Shown: positions 53,652 to 61,534 of the stretch, one piece after another
How the letters are laid out: each line of letters opens with the position of its first letter
Position numbering within the stretch: the stretch's first letter is position 1
Source: DASQFI01 sp963780895
GTDB lineage: Bacteria > Acidobacteriota > Vicinamibacteria > Vicinamibacterales > SCN-69-37
NCBI GenBank assembly: GCA_963780895.1
Contig: CAWAEG010000001.1
Span: 248,001 to 312,000 of the forward strand
Direction of reading: 5' to 3'
DNA: 64,000 nt
Notes under the pieces: generated by a model
The model's database searches: none
The model's input: only the letters and a program-made list of their open reading frames with translations
What the model was told of the DNA's origin: nothing
Program-made: the position numbers and the translations under genes

Positions 53652-54568
53652 CGCCGGCTCTCGCCGCCGTACCACTCTCGCAACCGGACCTCGGCATCTG
53701 CGCGAGTGGCCGAGAGCAACGCCTCAGGTCCCCAGCCTTCGACGGCAAAGCTTGCCGTGACGACCGCGCGTTGCAGGCTGGCTTCGATCGGAAGGCCTTC
53801 GAGGTGCGCCAGGACCAGCCCGATGCCGAAGGCATCCCCGGCGCCGGTCTGATCCACGACGCCGGCGACGCGAGCCTCCCACGTGTAGAAATGCTCGTCA
53901 CGCGTGTCGTACAGGATGCCGCCGCTTGCCCCGCGCTTGAACACAACGAAGCGGAGTCGGCCATTGTTCTTGACGAGCCGCGTAAGCGCCTGGTGGGGAT
54001 TCGCGTGCGCATCTTCGAGAAGGAGTTCATCTTCGCCAGGAAGGAACGCGTCGGCGTCCTCCAGGACGTCCCGCCACTCGTGAAGCGTCTCCTCGGTGAC
54101 CGGCCGATGCGGGTCGATCGAAACGAACGCTGATCCGTGGGCACGAAGTGCCGTGAGCAGGGCCCGCTGAACGTCGAATGGCATTGGCGCGAGATGAAAT
54201 GCCCGAGCGGTGCGCCAGTCGGAGGGGATGAGCGCTGGCCGGGGCGACACTTCTTCATGCGTCGGGCAGCCCAACCGATGAATCAGGCGCCGGACATGCC
54301 CTTCGTACAACAACCAGGTGCGTACGCCGGAACGGCCGAGCGGATGCACGCCGGTGAGATCGACGCCGCGCTGCTGAAGCTGCTCGAGTACCTCGGGCGG
54401 ATAATCGTCGCCCAGGACGCTGACCAATCCCGGACGCGACTCCCAGACTGTCGCGCCAAGCGCGCCGTACAACAGCGCGCCTCCTGCCTGGCCCATGCGC
54501 GTCGTGCCGTCGGCAAGCACCACGTCGTCGACGAGGAGGTTGCCCAGCAGCACGATCGACGGGCTCAC
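53648..54568 (-). CDS. PfkB-family sugar/nucleoside kinase
   Basis: 306 residues from GTG 54568, which overlaps the BtpA stop (GTGA). Ribokinase fold: PSIVLLGNLLVDDVVLADGT, GQAGGALLYGALGATVW, and the PfkB signature GVVDQTGAGDAFGIGLVLAH with the catalytic Asp. In this operon it is likely a pseudouridine kinase supplying PsuG, although sequence alone does not distinguish it from other PfkB kinases. Confidence 0.9.
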   Translation of the reverse strand: MSPSIVLLGNLLVDDVVLADGTTRMGQAGGALLYGALGATVWESRPGLVSVLGDDYPPEVLEQLQQRGVDLTGVHPLGRSGVRTWLLYEGHVRRLIHRLGCPTHEEVSPRPALIPSDWRTARAFHLAPMPFDVQRALLTALRAHGSAFVSIDPHRPVTEETLHEWRDVLEDADAFLPGEDELLLEDAHANPHQALTRLVKNNGRLRFVVFKRGASGGILYDTRDEHFYTWEARVAGVVDQTGAGDAFGIGLVLAHLEGLPIEASLQRAVVTASFAVEGWGPEALLSATRADAEVRLREWYGGESRR

Positions 54569-55410
54569 GGGTTGAGACCGAGTTCGGCAAACGCGCCGGC
54601 CAGAGCGCGGACCGCGTCGCGATCCAGCGGGTTGCACCAGACTCCGCCCTGTTTGACCGATGACCCAACGATGAACCCGTGCGCGGTCGAGAACCGCGCC
54701 AGATTCGCCGGCGTCACACCCGATCCGACCAGCACCGGTCCGCGCACCGCCTGGACCACATCGCGTACCTCATCGGGAGAAGCCGGTTCTCCTGTTGTGG
54801 GGCCGGTCACGATGACGCCGTCGGCGAGGAAGAACTCGGCGGCCTTGGCGGTTTCGACGAGCGTGACGTCCGCGGTTATCGCGTGCGCCGCGTGCTTCTT
54901 CTTGATGTCGGCGAAGATCAGCACCTTTTCTGCGCCGATCGCGCGCCGGTACCGAAGCAGTTCGGCTGCGCACGACTCGATCACGCCTTCGTCTGCGACG
55001 TGCGCGTACACGAATCCTTCGACCCGAACAAAGTCAGCTCCGGACGCGTGCGCAATGGCGAGCGCCTCGCGGTTCGCTCCAGCGAGCACTTGAATGCCCA
55101 GCGCGAGACCGGTGTCGCGCTTCACCTCACGCGCGAGTGCCGTCATGGCGGCGGTAATCTCGGGACCGACACCACCCTTGAGATACGGACGGTCGTGCAT
55201 GTTCTCGATGGCGAGCGCCGTGAATCCTGCGTCCCGGTAGATGCGTGCCTCAGTCAGAGCCAGCTGAATCAGCGTCTCGACGGAATGGGACGCAGACGGT
55301 GTGCCTGGAAGGGCGCCGAGGTGCAGCATGCCGACCAGCGCGCGCGGCGCGCCGAAGCATGCGCTGAAAATCGACAGCGCATCCTTGCCAGGTCGCGAAG
55401 TGAAGGTCAT
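54565..55410 (-). CDS. BtpA/SgcQ-family TIM-barrel protein
   Basis: 281 residues. BtpA motifs: ALVGMLHLGALPGTPSASHS, ALAIENMHDRPYLKGGVG, GIQVLAGANREALAIAHASG, ADFVRVEGFVYAHVADEGVI, IFADIKKKHAAHA, VGSGVTPANLARF. The family is named for a photosystem I assembly factor but most members lie in sugar/nucleoside operons and resemble phosphate-binding aldolase-type barrels. First gene of the BtpA-PfkB-PsuG operon. Confidence 0.9.
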   Translation of the reverse strand: MTFTSRPGKDALSIFSACFGAPRALVGMLHLGALPGTPSASHSVETLIQLALTEARIYRDAGFTALAIENMHDRPYLKGGVGPEITAAMTALAREVKRDTGLALGIQVLAGANREALAIAHASGADFVRVEGFVYAHVADEGVIESCAAELLRYRRAIGAEKVLIFADIKKKHAAHAITADVTLVETAKAAEFFLADGVIVTGPTTGEPASPDEVRDVVQAVRGPVLVGSGVTPANLARFSTAHGFIVGSSVKQGGVWCNPLDRDAVRALAGAFAELGLNP

Positions 55411-55424
55411 CGATTAGCCAAAGG

Positions 55425-56507
55425 CTAATTCGTGCCGTGAGCGCTTGTACGTCGTTCCGACACGCGGGCGAGCTGGCGGCCGAGATCGCTGACGAGCGCG
55501 ACCAGCGCGTGATGCTCGGTGGTATCGACTCGCGTCCTGCTGGCTTCGTGGAGCCGCATCGCCGCTTCGACGGCGCGTCCCGCCACGCCGGCCATGACGC
55601 GGAACTCTTCGAACGTGAGCGGCGGCAGCCGCTCCGCCTGCCGAAGCGCGGTGAGACCTTGCGCGACGTTCGCGGCGTCGCGCAGCGTGCGCAACTCCCG
55701 CGGGTCCCACCGGTGCGGCTTCCGATCGACCGCGCAGAACGATCCGATGGTCTCGTGTGCGTCGGCACGGAGCGGCACGCCGGCATATGCGACGATGCCC
55801 ATCTCGACGGTCGCCGGGTTGGCCGACAGCAACAGATCGCGTCGCGCGTCTTCGACGACCAGATCCTCATCCCCCGTGACGACCCACTGGCAGAACGAGT
55901 GCGCGATTGGCGTCTGCCGCGTCTTGTTCAGGGGTTCCGACAGCCCGACCTGCGCCTTGAAGAACTGTCGCTGGCGATCGACGATCGACATCAGCACGAC
56001 GGGCACGTCGAGGAGTTGCGCCGTGAGACGCGCGAGGCAGTCGAAGGGCTCCTCGGGGGGCGAGTCGAGCAGGTTCGCCCGCTCGAGGGCTTGGAGACGA
56101 TCCGCGCGTCCAAGCTCGCTGTCCGGCGCCTGCGCGGCCGGCGGCAGCGGCGCGAGCTGCCGTACGGCGTCGGCAATGTGCTGGTCCGCGGTCGCGGCAC
56201 CCAGCACCGATGTGACGCCCCAGCTCGCGAGTTCCTCACGAACGCGGGCGGGCGCGTCAGCGACGATGACCGCGGGCACCAGCGCCGTGCGCGCGTTGCA
56301 TCGCAACTTCTTCACCAACTTGACCGCATCGGCGAGCGCACCGCGATAGACGATCGCGAACGGCTGCTCAGACTTGGCACGCTCCATGGCCTCGGCCACC
56401 GCGCCGGCACGAATCACGCGCCGGCGGTCGTTGTCGAGCGTCCGTTCGAGCGCGCTGGCGTCGTCATTCGGTTCGACGAGGAGCACAGGCTGGGTGTCGG
56501 AGACCAC
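55425..56507 (-). CDS. Receiver-like/GAF domain protein
   Basis: 360 residues. The N-terminal ~120 resemble a response-regulator receiver (PVLLVEPNDDASALERTLDN, FAIVYRGALADAVKLVKKLR, VPAVIVADAPARVREELASW) but lack the phospho-acceptor Asp, where YRG is found. Residues ~140-290 are a GAF domain (RLTAQLLDVPVVLMSIVDRQ, FFKAQVGLSEPLNKTRQTP, AHSFCQWVV, IVAYAGVPLRADAHETIGSF). No output domain follows, only a helical tail. Probably a signal-binding module acting by protein contact. Confidence 0.83.
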   Translation of the reverse strand: MVSDTQPVLLVEPNDDASALERTLDNDRRRVIRAGAVAEAMERAKSEQPFAIVYRGALADAVKLVKKLRCNARTALVPAVIVADAPARVREELASWGVTSVLGAATADQHIADAVRQLAPLPPAAQAPDSELGRADRLQALERANLLDSPPEEPFDCLARLTAQLLDVPVVLMSIVDRQRQFFKAQVGLSEPLNKTRQTPIAHSFCQWVVTGDEDLVVEDARRDLLLSANPATVEMGIVAYAGVPLRADAHETIGSFCAVDRKPHRWDPRELRTLRDAANVAQGLTALRQAERLPPLTFEEFRVMAGVAGRAVEAAMRLHEASRTRVDTTEHHALVALVSDLGRQLARVSERRTSAHGTN

Positions 56508-56530
56508 GGGATCTGGAGTCTAACTCCAAA

Positions 56531-56594
56531 GACCTCGGGTTTCGTGGGCTCCATCTCGACTGTGAGTAACGTGTCGACAACGAAACCCGAGGTC
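56531..56594. repeat. Inverted repeat, 15-bp arms
   Basis: GACCTCGGGTTTCGT (56531-56545) and ACGAAACCCGAGGTC (56580-56594) are perfectly complementary around a 34-bp spacer, between the GAF gene start and the toxin-antitoxin promoter. No poly-T follows, so it is not a classical terminator. It could be an RNA stem in the GAF mRNA leader or a regulatory site. Confidence 0.6.
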
Positions 56595-56643
56595 CGGCGA
56601 ATCCCGTCCGAGGCGTCGGCTCGGGCGCCTGCCGGCCCGCTCA

Positions 56644-56663
56644 AGTGATACTCTAGTATCACT
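56644..56663. promoter_or_regulatory. Second toxin-antitoxin operator palindrome
   Basis: AGTGATACT-CT-AGTATCACT has 9-bp arms and a 2-bp centre and ends 3 bp before the antitoxin ATG at 56667. Same geometry as the site at 7131-7150, different sequence. Probable autoregulatory operator. Confidence 0.7.
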
Positions 56664-56666
56664 GGC

Positions 56667-56924
56667 ATGAGGACGGAGCTGGTCACCACGCTGAAGCGAC
56701 GCGCGACGGCGCTGCTCGAGGAACTCGAGGCTGAGCGGGAACCGATTCTGATCACCCAGCACGGCCTGCCTGGCGCCTACCTCGTCGATGTCGAGACGTT
56801 TGAAACCCTGCGGCAGCGCGTCGCACTCCTCGAAGGCATCGCGCGTGGCGAGCGTGCCATCGTCGAGGGCCGAACGGTGTCGCATGCGCGCGCTCGAAAC
56901 CGTCTCAGCCGGTGGCTGAAGTAG
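56667..56924 (+). CDS. Phd/YefM-type antitoxin
   Basis: 85 residues. LVTTLKRRATALLEELEAER followed by EPILITQHGLPGAYLVDVET is the Phd/YefM N-terminal DNA-binding and dimerisation fold; the C-terminal helix (ETLRQRVALLEGIARGERAI) should wrap the toxin. It overlaps the toxin gene by 13 bp and has a palindromic operator at its start. Confidence 0.9.
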   Translation: MRTELVTTLKRRATALLEELEAEREPILITQHGLPGAYLVDVETFETLRQRVALLEGIARGERAIVEGRTVSHARARNRLSRWLK

Positions 56925-57217
56925 TCTGGACGGAGTCCGCTCTTAGCGACCTCGACGCGATTGCAGACTACATCGCCCTCGACAATCCTGATGCCGCTCG
57001 GCGCCTGGTGCGACGCGTGTTCGAGCACGTCGGTCAGCTTCGCCGCTATCCCGACAGTGGCTCGCGGCCGTCGGAGCTGAAGAGCGGCCGCTACCGGCAG
57101 ATTGTCGAGCCACCATGTCGGGTGTTCTACCGCGTGCAGGGCCGACGCGTGTACATCGTCCATGTCATGCGGGCCGAGCAGCGGCTCCGGCGTACCAGGC
57201 TAACTCGCAAATCGTGA
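56912..57217 (+). CDS. RelE/ParE-family toxin
   Basis: 101 residues from GTG 56912. The ParE/RelE fold is clear: VVWTESALSDLDAIADYIAL, PDAARRLVRRVFEHVGQLRR, YPDSGSRPSELKSGRYRQIV, CRVFYRVQGRRVYIVHVMRA. Terminal VYIVHVMRAEQRL is typical. RelE-type members cut mRNA on the ribosome and ParE-type members inhibit gyrase; this sequence is nearer the ParE/YoeB-like group, but the activity cannot be fixed. Confidence 0.92.
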   Translation: MAEVVWTESALSDLDAIADYIALDNPDAARRLVRRVFEHVGQLRRYPDSGSRPSELKSGRYRQIVEPPCRVFYRVQGRRVYIVHVMRAEQRLRRTRLTRKS

Positions 57218-57223
57218 CGTCAA

Positions 57224-57952
57224 TTACCGGCGCTCGAGGATTCGACGGGCTTCGTCGGCGCCAATCTCGCGGATGAAGATGTTCCGCCAGCGGATCTCGC
57301 CGCCGTGCGTCTGCAGTGAAATCGGCCCCCGCGGCGGCACCGGCTGCTTGCGGTCGTAGTAGTTCTCCATCACCGCGTGATCGACGACGAGCTGGCCGTT
57401 CAGCCAGACGCTGACGCGATCGCTCACCATGACGATGCGGAGATTGTTCCACTCGCCGAACGGCTTGTCGGCGAGCACCAGCGGGTCTTTGCCCGGCGCA
57501 CCCCACGAGTTGTTCCACAGCCCGCCCGACCCCTTGTCGGCGCCGTTCTTGAGCTCCGCCGGGTTGGTGTGATCCCAGATCTGGACCTGCGGGCACCCGC
57601 GAAGGTAGATGCCGGAGTCGGCGCGCGGCACGGTCTTGTAATCCACGAGCAACTCGAAGTCGCCGTAGTCCTTCACGGTCGTCGCGTACTTGCCCTGGCC
57701 GTCGTTGACGAGCTCGGGGCCTTCGGCGCGCCAGTGCGCGCGCATGTCGGCCGTCCACTCGGCGTCGAGCTTGGCGCGGTCCACCTCGGGCATCGCGAGC
57801 CACTTGCGGTGATCGAAGGTGTCGCCGCCGCGCCAGCCCGTCAGATCGCGTCCGTTGTAGAGCGCAATGAAGCCTTTCGGCGGCGTCACGGTCTGCTGCG
57901 ACAGGACTGGAGCGATGACGGCAGCAATGAGGATTGCGCGAGTAACGAGCAT
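57224..57952 (-). CDS. Secreted DUF1080 protein (3-keto-disaccharide hydrolase-like)
   Basis: 242 residues from ATG 57952, preceded by GGGAGG 6 bases upstream. Signal peptide LVTRAILIAAVIAPVLSQ. DUF1080 lectin-like jelly-roll: GFIALYNGRDLTGWRGGD, DFELLVDYKTVPRADSGIYL, GCPQVQIWDHTNP, PFGEWNNLRIVMVSDRVSVW, GPISLQTHGGEIRWRNIFIR. Such proteins act on modified sugars; several hydrolyse 3-ketoglycosides made by Gfo/Idh/MocA-type oxidoreductases, and exactly such a gene lies upstream on the same strand. Confidence 0.92.
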   Translation of the reverse strand: MLVTRAILIAAVIAPVLSQQTVTPPKGFIALYNGRDLTGWRGGDTFDHRKWLAMPEVDRAKLDAEWTADMRAHWRAEGPELVNDGQGKYATTVKDYGDFELLVDYKTVPRADSGIYLRGCPQVQIWDHTNPAELKNGADKGSGGLWNNSWGAPGKDPLVLADKPFGEWNNLRIVMVSDRVSVWLNGQLVVDHAVMENYYDRKQPVPPRGPISLQTHGGEIRWRNIFIREIGADEARRILERR

Positions 57953-57972
57953 CTGAACCTCCCTGAGCGCAG

Positions 57973-58016
57973 ATGTAGGCCGGGGCTTTAGCCCCGGCAT
58001 CGCGCCGGCCCTACAT
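57973..58016. repeat. REP-like palindrome
   Basis: ATGTAGGCCGG...CCGGCCCTACAT forms an outer stem, and an inner perfect hairpin CCGGGGCT-TT-AGCCCCGG (57980-57997) lies inside. It fills the gap between the Gfo/Idh/MocA and DUF1080 genes. Short palindromes of this kind are scattered in many acidobacterial genomes. It could stabilise or attenuate the shared transcript. Confidence 0.65.
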
Positions 58017-58025
58017 TTCGCGACC

Positions 58026-59099
58026 CTATATCAGCTCGATCGTCCGCCCTTCGCGAGCAGACTGATCCGCCGCCAGCACAATTCGCAGGCTGTCCGCGGC
58101 GCTGGTCCAGTGCGCCTCGAGATCGACCCGGCCGTGGATCGCGTCGAAAAATACCTGCTGCTCGCGCCGGCACAGCTCGTCGTGCGACGGCGCGTCTTCG
58201 ACGCGAATGACCTCGTCTCCGCGCGCAAACGTGCCGTCGGGACGGCGCTCCGCGTGATGCACGCGCAACGCTTCGGTCATCGTATGCGCGTCGATGTCGG
58301 CCGACCGGCCGCGATCCGCGGCGCGCTCGGCGACGATGCTGACCGCGCCCTTGGGGCCGATCACGTCCTTCACGAAGAACGCGGTCTCGCTCATCATCGG
58401 GCCCCAGCCCGCCTCGTACCAGCCGACGGATCCATCGTCGAACACGACCTGCAGATGGCCGTAGTTGCTCTGTCCTGGCCCGATCTCGTCGCTCAGTCGC
58501 GCCGCGACGCCGTTCACCCGCACGGGGTGTGCACCGGTCATGCGACACATCACGTCGACGTAGTGGACGCCGCAGTCGACGATCGGCGACGTGCTGCGCA
58601 GCAGCTGCCGGTGCGTGTCCCACACTGCGCCGGCGCTCTGTTGATTGAGATTCATGCGCATCACCAGCGGCCGGCCGAGGCCGTGCGCGATGTCGGTGAA
58701 CCGCTGCCACGCGGGATGCACCTGCAGGATGTAGCCGACCACCAGCGCGCGCCGCGCGTCGCGGGCCGCGGCGATCACCCGCGCGCACGCCTCGTTGGTG
58801 TCGGCCACCGGTTTCTCGAGGAACACGTGCGCGCCAGCCTCCAGAGCAGCCATCGCGAAGTCGGCGTGCGTCTCGGTATAGGTGCTGATGCACACGGCGT
58901 CCGGCCGGGTCAACGCGAGCGCGTCGGCGTAGTCGCTGAACTCCGGGTAACGGCCGCCGAGCTCGGCATTCAGCCGTCTGCGCGACGTGGCCCCGCGCGA
59001 CACGAGACCGGCGATCTCGAACCCGGGCATCGCGTGGTACGCGCGGGCATGTGACGACCCCATTTGCCCGGAGCCAACGACGAGCGTGCGGAGGCCCAT
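58026..59099 (-). CDS. Gfo/Idh/MocA-family oxidoreductase
   Basis: 357 residues from ATG 59099. N-terminal NAD(P)-binding Rossmann fold LRTLVVGSGQMGSSHARAYH, PDAVCISTYTETHADFAMAA, and the family's EKP motif HVFLEKPVADTNEACARV. The C-terminal domain carries the substrate region DCGVHYVDVMCRMTG (catalytic His/Asp in D-x-x-x-H) and ends RIVLAADQSAREGRTIELI. It probably oxidises a sugar hydroxyl and works with the DUF1080 protein downstream. Confidence 0.93.
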   Translation of the reverse strand: MGLRTLVVGSGQMGSSHARAYHAMPGFEIAGLVSRGATSRRRLNAELGGRYPEFSDYADALALTRPDAVCISTYTETHADFAMAALEAGAHVFLEKPVADTNEACARVIAAARDARRALVVGYILQVHPAWQRFTDIAHGLGRPLVMRMNLNQQSAGAVWDTHRQLLRSTSPIVDCGVHYVDVMCRMTGAHPVRVNGVAARLSDEIGPGQSNYGHLQVVFDDGSVGWYEAGWGPMMSETAFFVKDVIGPKGAVSIVAERAADRGRSADIDAHTMTEALRVHHAERRPDGTFARGDEVIRVEDAPSHDELCRREQQVFFDAIHGRVDLEAHWTSAADSLRIVLAADQSAREGRTIELI

Positions 59100-59413
59100 G
59101 CGCCCGCGAGTATAGGACCAGCGGCTCCGCGGGCAATTGTTGGTGGCGGCATCGGTGGTACGCGGCTGGCATGCGATGAACCCATGTGCCCGCAGCCAGC
59201 GACGCGCCGTGTGGAGTACCCCGTCAGCGATCGGGCCGGCGCGCCGCTTACGACATGCCCGATCCCTGCCGATCGTCGCGCCCACGAAATGCCGTGGGTG
59301 GCTGCGCGGTTGGTGACCCGCGTCGCCGCGCCGTCGGATTGCAACCGCGTTCGCTCCACATAGCCCTTCCGTTGTTGCGACTTGGTCTTTGTTCCTTGGG
59401 TTGAGGCCCCTTC
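59100..59413. other. Intergenic region holding a decayed Gfo/Idh 5' copy
   Basis: Bases 59150-59210 are a diverged copy of 59028-59088, the N-terminus of the adjacent oxidoreductase: the minus frame reads RRVAGCGHMGSSHASRVPPM beside RTLVVGSGQMGSSHARAYHA. The copy is not in one frame with a longer ORF. The rest, up to the cyclase-like gene, shows no gene; its promoter is expected here. Confidence 0.6.
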
Positions 59414-61534
59414 ATGCCCCACCGTCGGTCACTGAGCGTGCAGTCGAAGCTGCTCGTGTCCTTCGTCCTGCTGACCATCGCCGGCATCACGGTGCTGACG
59501 GGCGTCGGCTACCTCACGGCCCGCCAGAGCCTCACGGCCAGCGCCGAACGGCAGCTGCTCGGCCTCCAGCGCTCGAAGGCCGGCATCGTCAAGTCGATGC
59601 TGACGTCCATGCGTAACGAGGTGCTGGCCTTCTCCGCCGCAGACGTGGTCACCAGAGCCGCCGTCGGGCTGCGGGTCGCCCATCGGGATCTGGAACGTGT
59701 CGCAGTCACGCCCAAAATGACCGAAGACGTGACGCGGTTTCACCTGGAGGAGTTCGAGCCGGCCGTCGCCAAGAATCTGTCAATCACGCCCACAGAGGGA
59801 TCGTCGTTGCCGACGAGTCCCGGGGAGTGGTACCTCCACTACCACTACCTTGTCCAGGCGCCCAAGCCTTACGGTGTGTCTCGAATACTCGTTTCTGCTA
59901 CCGACACCAGCCGCTACGGGGCCGCACTCGGGGAAGCGCAGGCCGGGCTGGGCCCGTTCATCAAGAGGCTGGGATTCGAGAACATTCTGCTCGTCGATCC
60001 CGAGACGCTCGAAGTGTTCTACAGCTACCAGGAATCGGTGGTTCTCGGTACGAACCTCGCCAGCGGGCCCTACGCCTCGAGCAATTTCGCGGCCCTCGCC
60101 CGGGCGCTTGGCACCTCAAAGGATGTGGACGACTACCGGGTCGCCGACTTCGAGGCGTATCGGCCGCAACTGGGCGCGCCCGGGGCCTTCATCGGGTCGC
60201 CGGTGTTCGACGGACCGCGAATGGCCGCAGTCATGCTCCTCCGGTTCAGACTCGAGCCGATCTCGGACGCGCTTTCCGGCGGGCGGCAGTATGAGGCCGA
60301 AGGACTCGGCAGGACCGGCCAGGTCTACTTGGTCGGGCCCGACCTGACGATGCGGACGGATTCACGGTTCTTGATCGAGGATCCGAAGGCGTTCATCGCG
60401 ACCCTGCGTCAGTCGAAGCTCACGTCGCGCACGGCGGACATCGTCGAGCGGCTGAACACGACGATTTTGACGGTGCCCGTCGACAACGAGGCCACGCGCG
60501 CCGCGCTGCGCGGTCAGAGTGGTGTGATGGCGATCGAGGACTACCGCGGCGTCGACACGCTGATGGCCTATGGCCCGATTGATCTCGATTCGCTGCGCTG
60601 GGCTGTGATCGCCAAGATCGACCGGCAAGAGGCCATGGCGCCGCTCGCGGCCTACACCCGGCGTGCGCTTGCCGTCGGCGGGGCGCTCGCCCTGCTCGCC
60701 TCGGTCATCGCGATGTTCATGGCCGCGGCGCTGACGCGCCCGATAGGCGCGCTCGTCGGCGCGGCGCGGCGTGTCAGCAAGGGGACGTTGGACGTGCAGG
60801 TCGATGTTGCGCCCGACGATGAGTACCGCGAGCTCGGGGAGGCCTTCAACGAGATGGTCCGAAGCCTCCGCGCCAGCCGCGAGGATCTCGATCGCCAGGT
60901 GGAGGAAAACGAACGGCTGCTTCAAAGTCTGCTGCCGGCGTCGGCCGCCGCTCAAGTCAGGGGGGGCACCTCCGAGACGCCTCAGTCGTTCGCCGACGTC
61001 ACCGTCGCGTACATCAATCTCGTCGGCTTGGACGCGCTCTCGCGCGAGCTGGGCGAGGATCGCGTCATGGCGCTGCTGAGCGATGTCGTCGGCGCGCTCG
61101 ACGAGGCCGCCGAGCAGCAGGGCGTCGAGAAGGTCCGGACGATCGGCGCGTCCTATCTCGCGGCGTCGGGCCTGTCGCTCGAGCGGCCCGACCATACCGC
61201 GCGGATGGTCGAGTTCGCGCGCGAGGCCGTTCGCATCGTCCGTCGATTCAACGCCGAGCGCCAGACCAACCTCAGCGCAGCAATCCGCATCAACGCCGGA
61301 CCGGTAATCGGCGGGCTGATCGGGCGCCGAAAGTTCATCTACGACTTGTGGGGCGACACGGTCCGGCTGACGCGGCGCATCGACTCGGACGGAGGGGGGA
61401 CCTCCATTGTCGTCACCAGGCCCGTCTACGACCGCGTGCGCGACCTGGTGCCGTTCGGAGCGCCGACGCAGATGGACGTTCAGGGGATTGGCGCGGTCGA
61501 GCTGTTCGCCGTGATCGACGAGGGGGTCGCATGA
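59414..61534 (+). CDS. Membrane sensor with HAMP and degenerate class III cyclase domain
   Basis: 706 residues. TM1 at ~13-35 (LLVSFVLLTIAGITVLTGVG), a ~370-residue periplasmic cache-like sensor, TM2 near 417-440 (ALAVGGALALLASVIAMFMA), HAMP (LTRPIGALVGAARRVSKG), coiled coil (ASREDLDRQVEENERLLQSL) and a class III cyclase fold from ~529. Both metal-binding Asp are lost: Asn535 (VAYINLVG) and Ala579 (TIGASYLA); the substrate Asn is Arg (WGDTVRL). It is therefore probably not a cyclase but a nucleotide sensor or scaffold. The stop overlaps the channel start (ATGA). Confidence 0.88.
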   Translation: MPHRRSLSVQSKLLVSFVLLTIAGITVLTGVGYLTARQSLTASAERQLLGLQRSKAGIVKSMLTSMRNEVLAFSAADVVTRAAVGLRVAHRDLERVAVTPKMTEDVTRFHLEEFEPAVAKNLSITPTEGSSLPTSPGEWYLHYHYLVQAPKPYGVSRILVSATDTSRYGAALGEAQAGLGPFIKRLGFENILLVDPETLEVFYSYQESVVLGTNLASGPYASSNFAALARALGTSKDVDDYRVADFEAYRPQLGAPGAFIGSPVFDGPRMAAVMLLRFRLEPISDALSGGRQYEAEGLGRTGQVYLVGPDLTMRTDSRFLIEDPKAFIATLRQSKLTSRTADIVERLNTTILTVPVDNEATRAALRGQSGVMAIEDYRGVDTLMAYGPIDLDSLRWAVIAKIDRQEAMAPLAAYTRRALAVGGALALLASVIAMFMAAALTRPIGALVGAARRVSKGTLDVQVDVAPDDEYRELGEAFNEMVRSLRASREDLDRQVEENERLLQSLLPASAAAQVRGGTSETPQSFADVTVAYINLVGLDALSRELGEDRVMALLSDVVGALDEAAEQQGVEKVRTIGASYLAASGLSLERPDHTARMVEFAREAVRIVRRFNAERQTNLSAAIRINAGPVIGGLIGRRKFIYDLWGDTVRLTRRIDSDGGGTSIVVTRPVYDRVRDLVPFGAPTQMDVQGIGAVELFAVIDEGVA

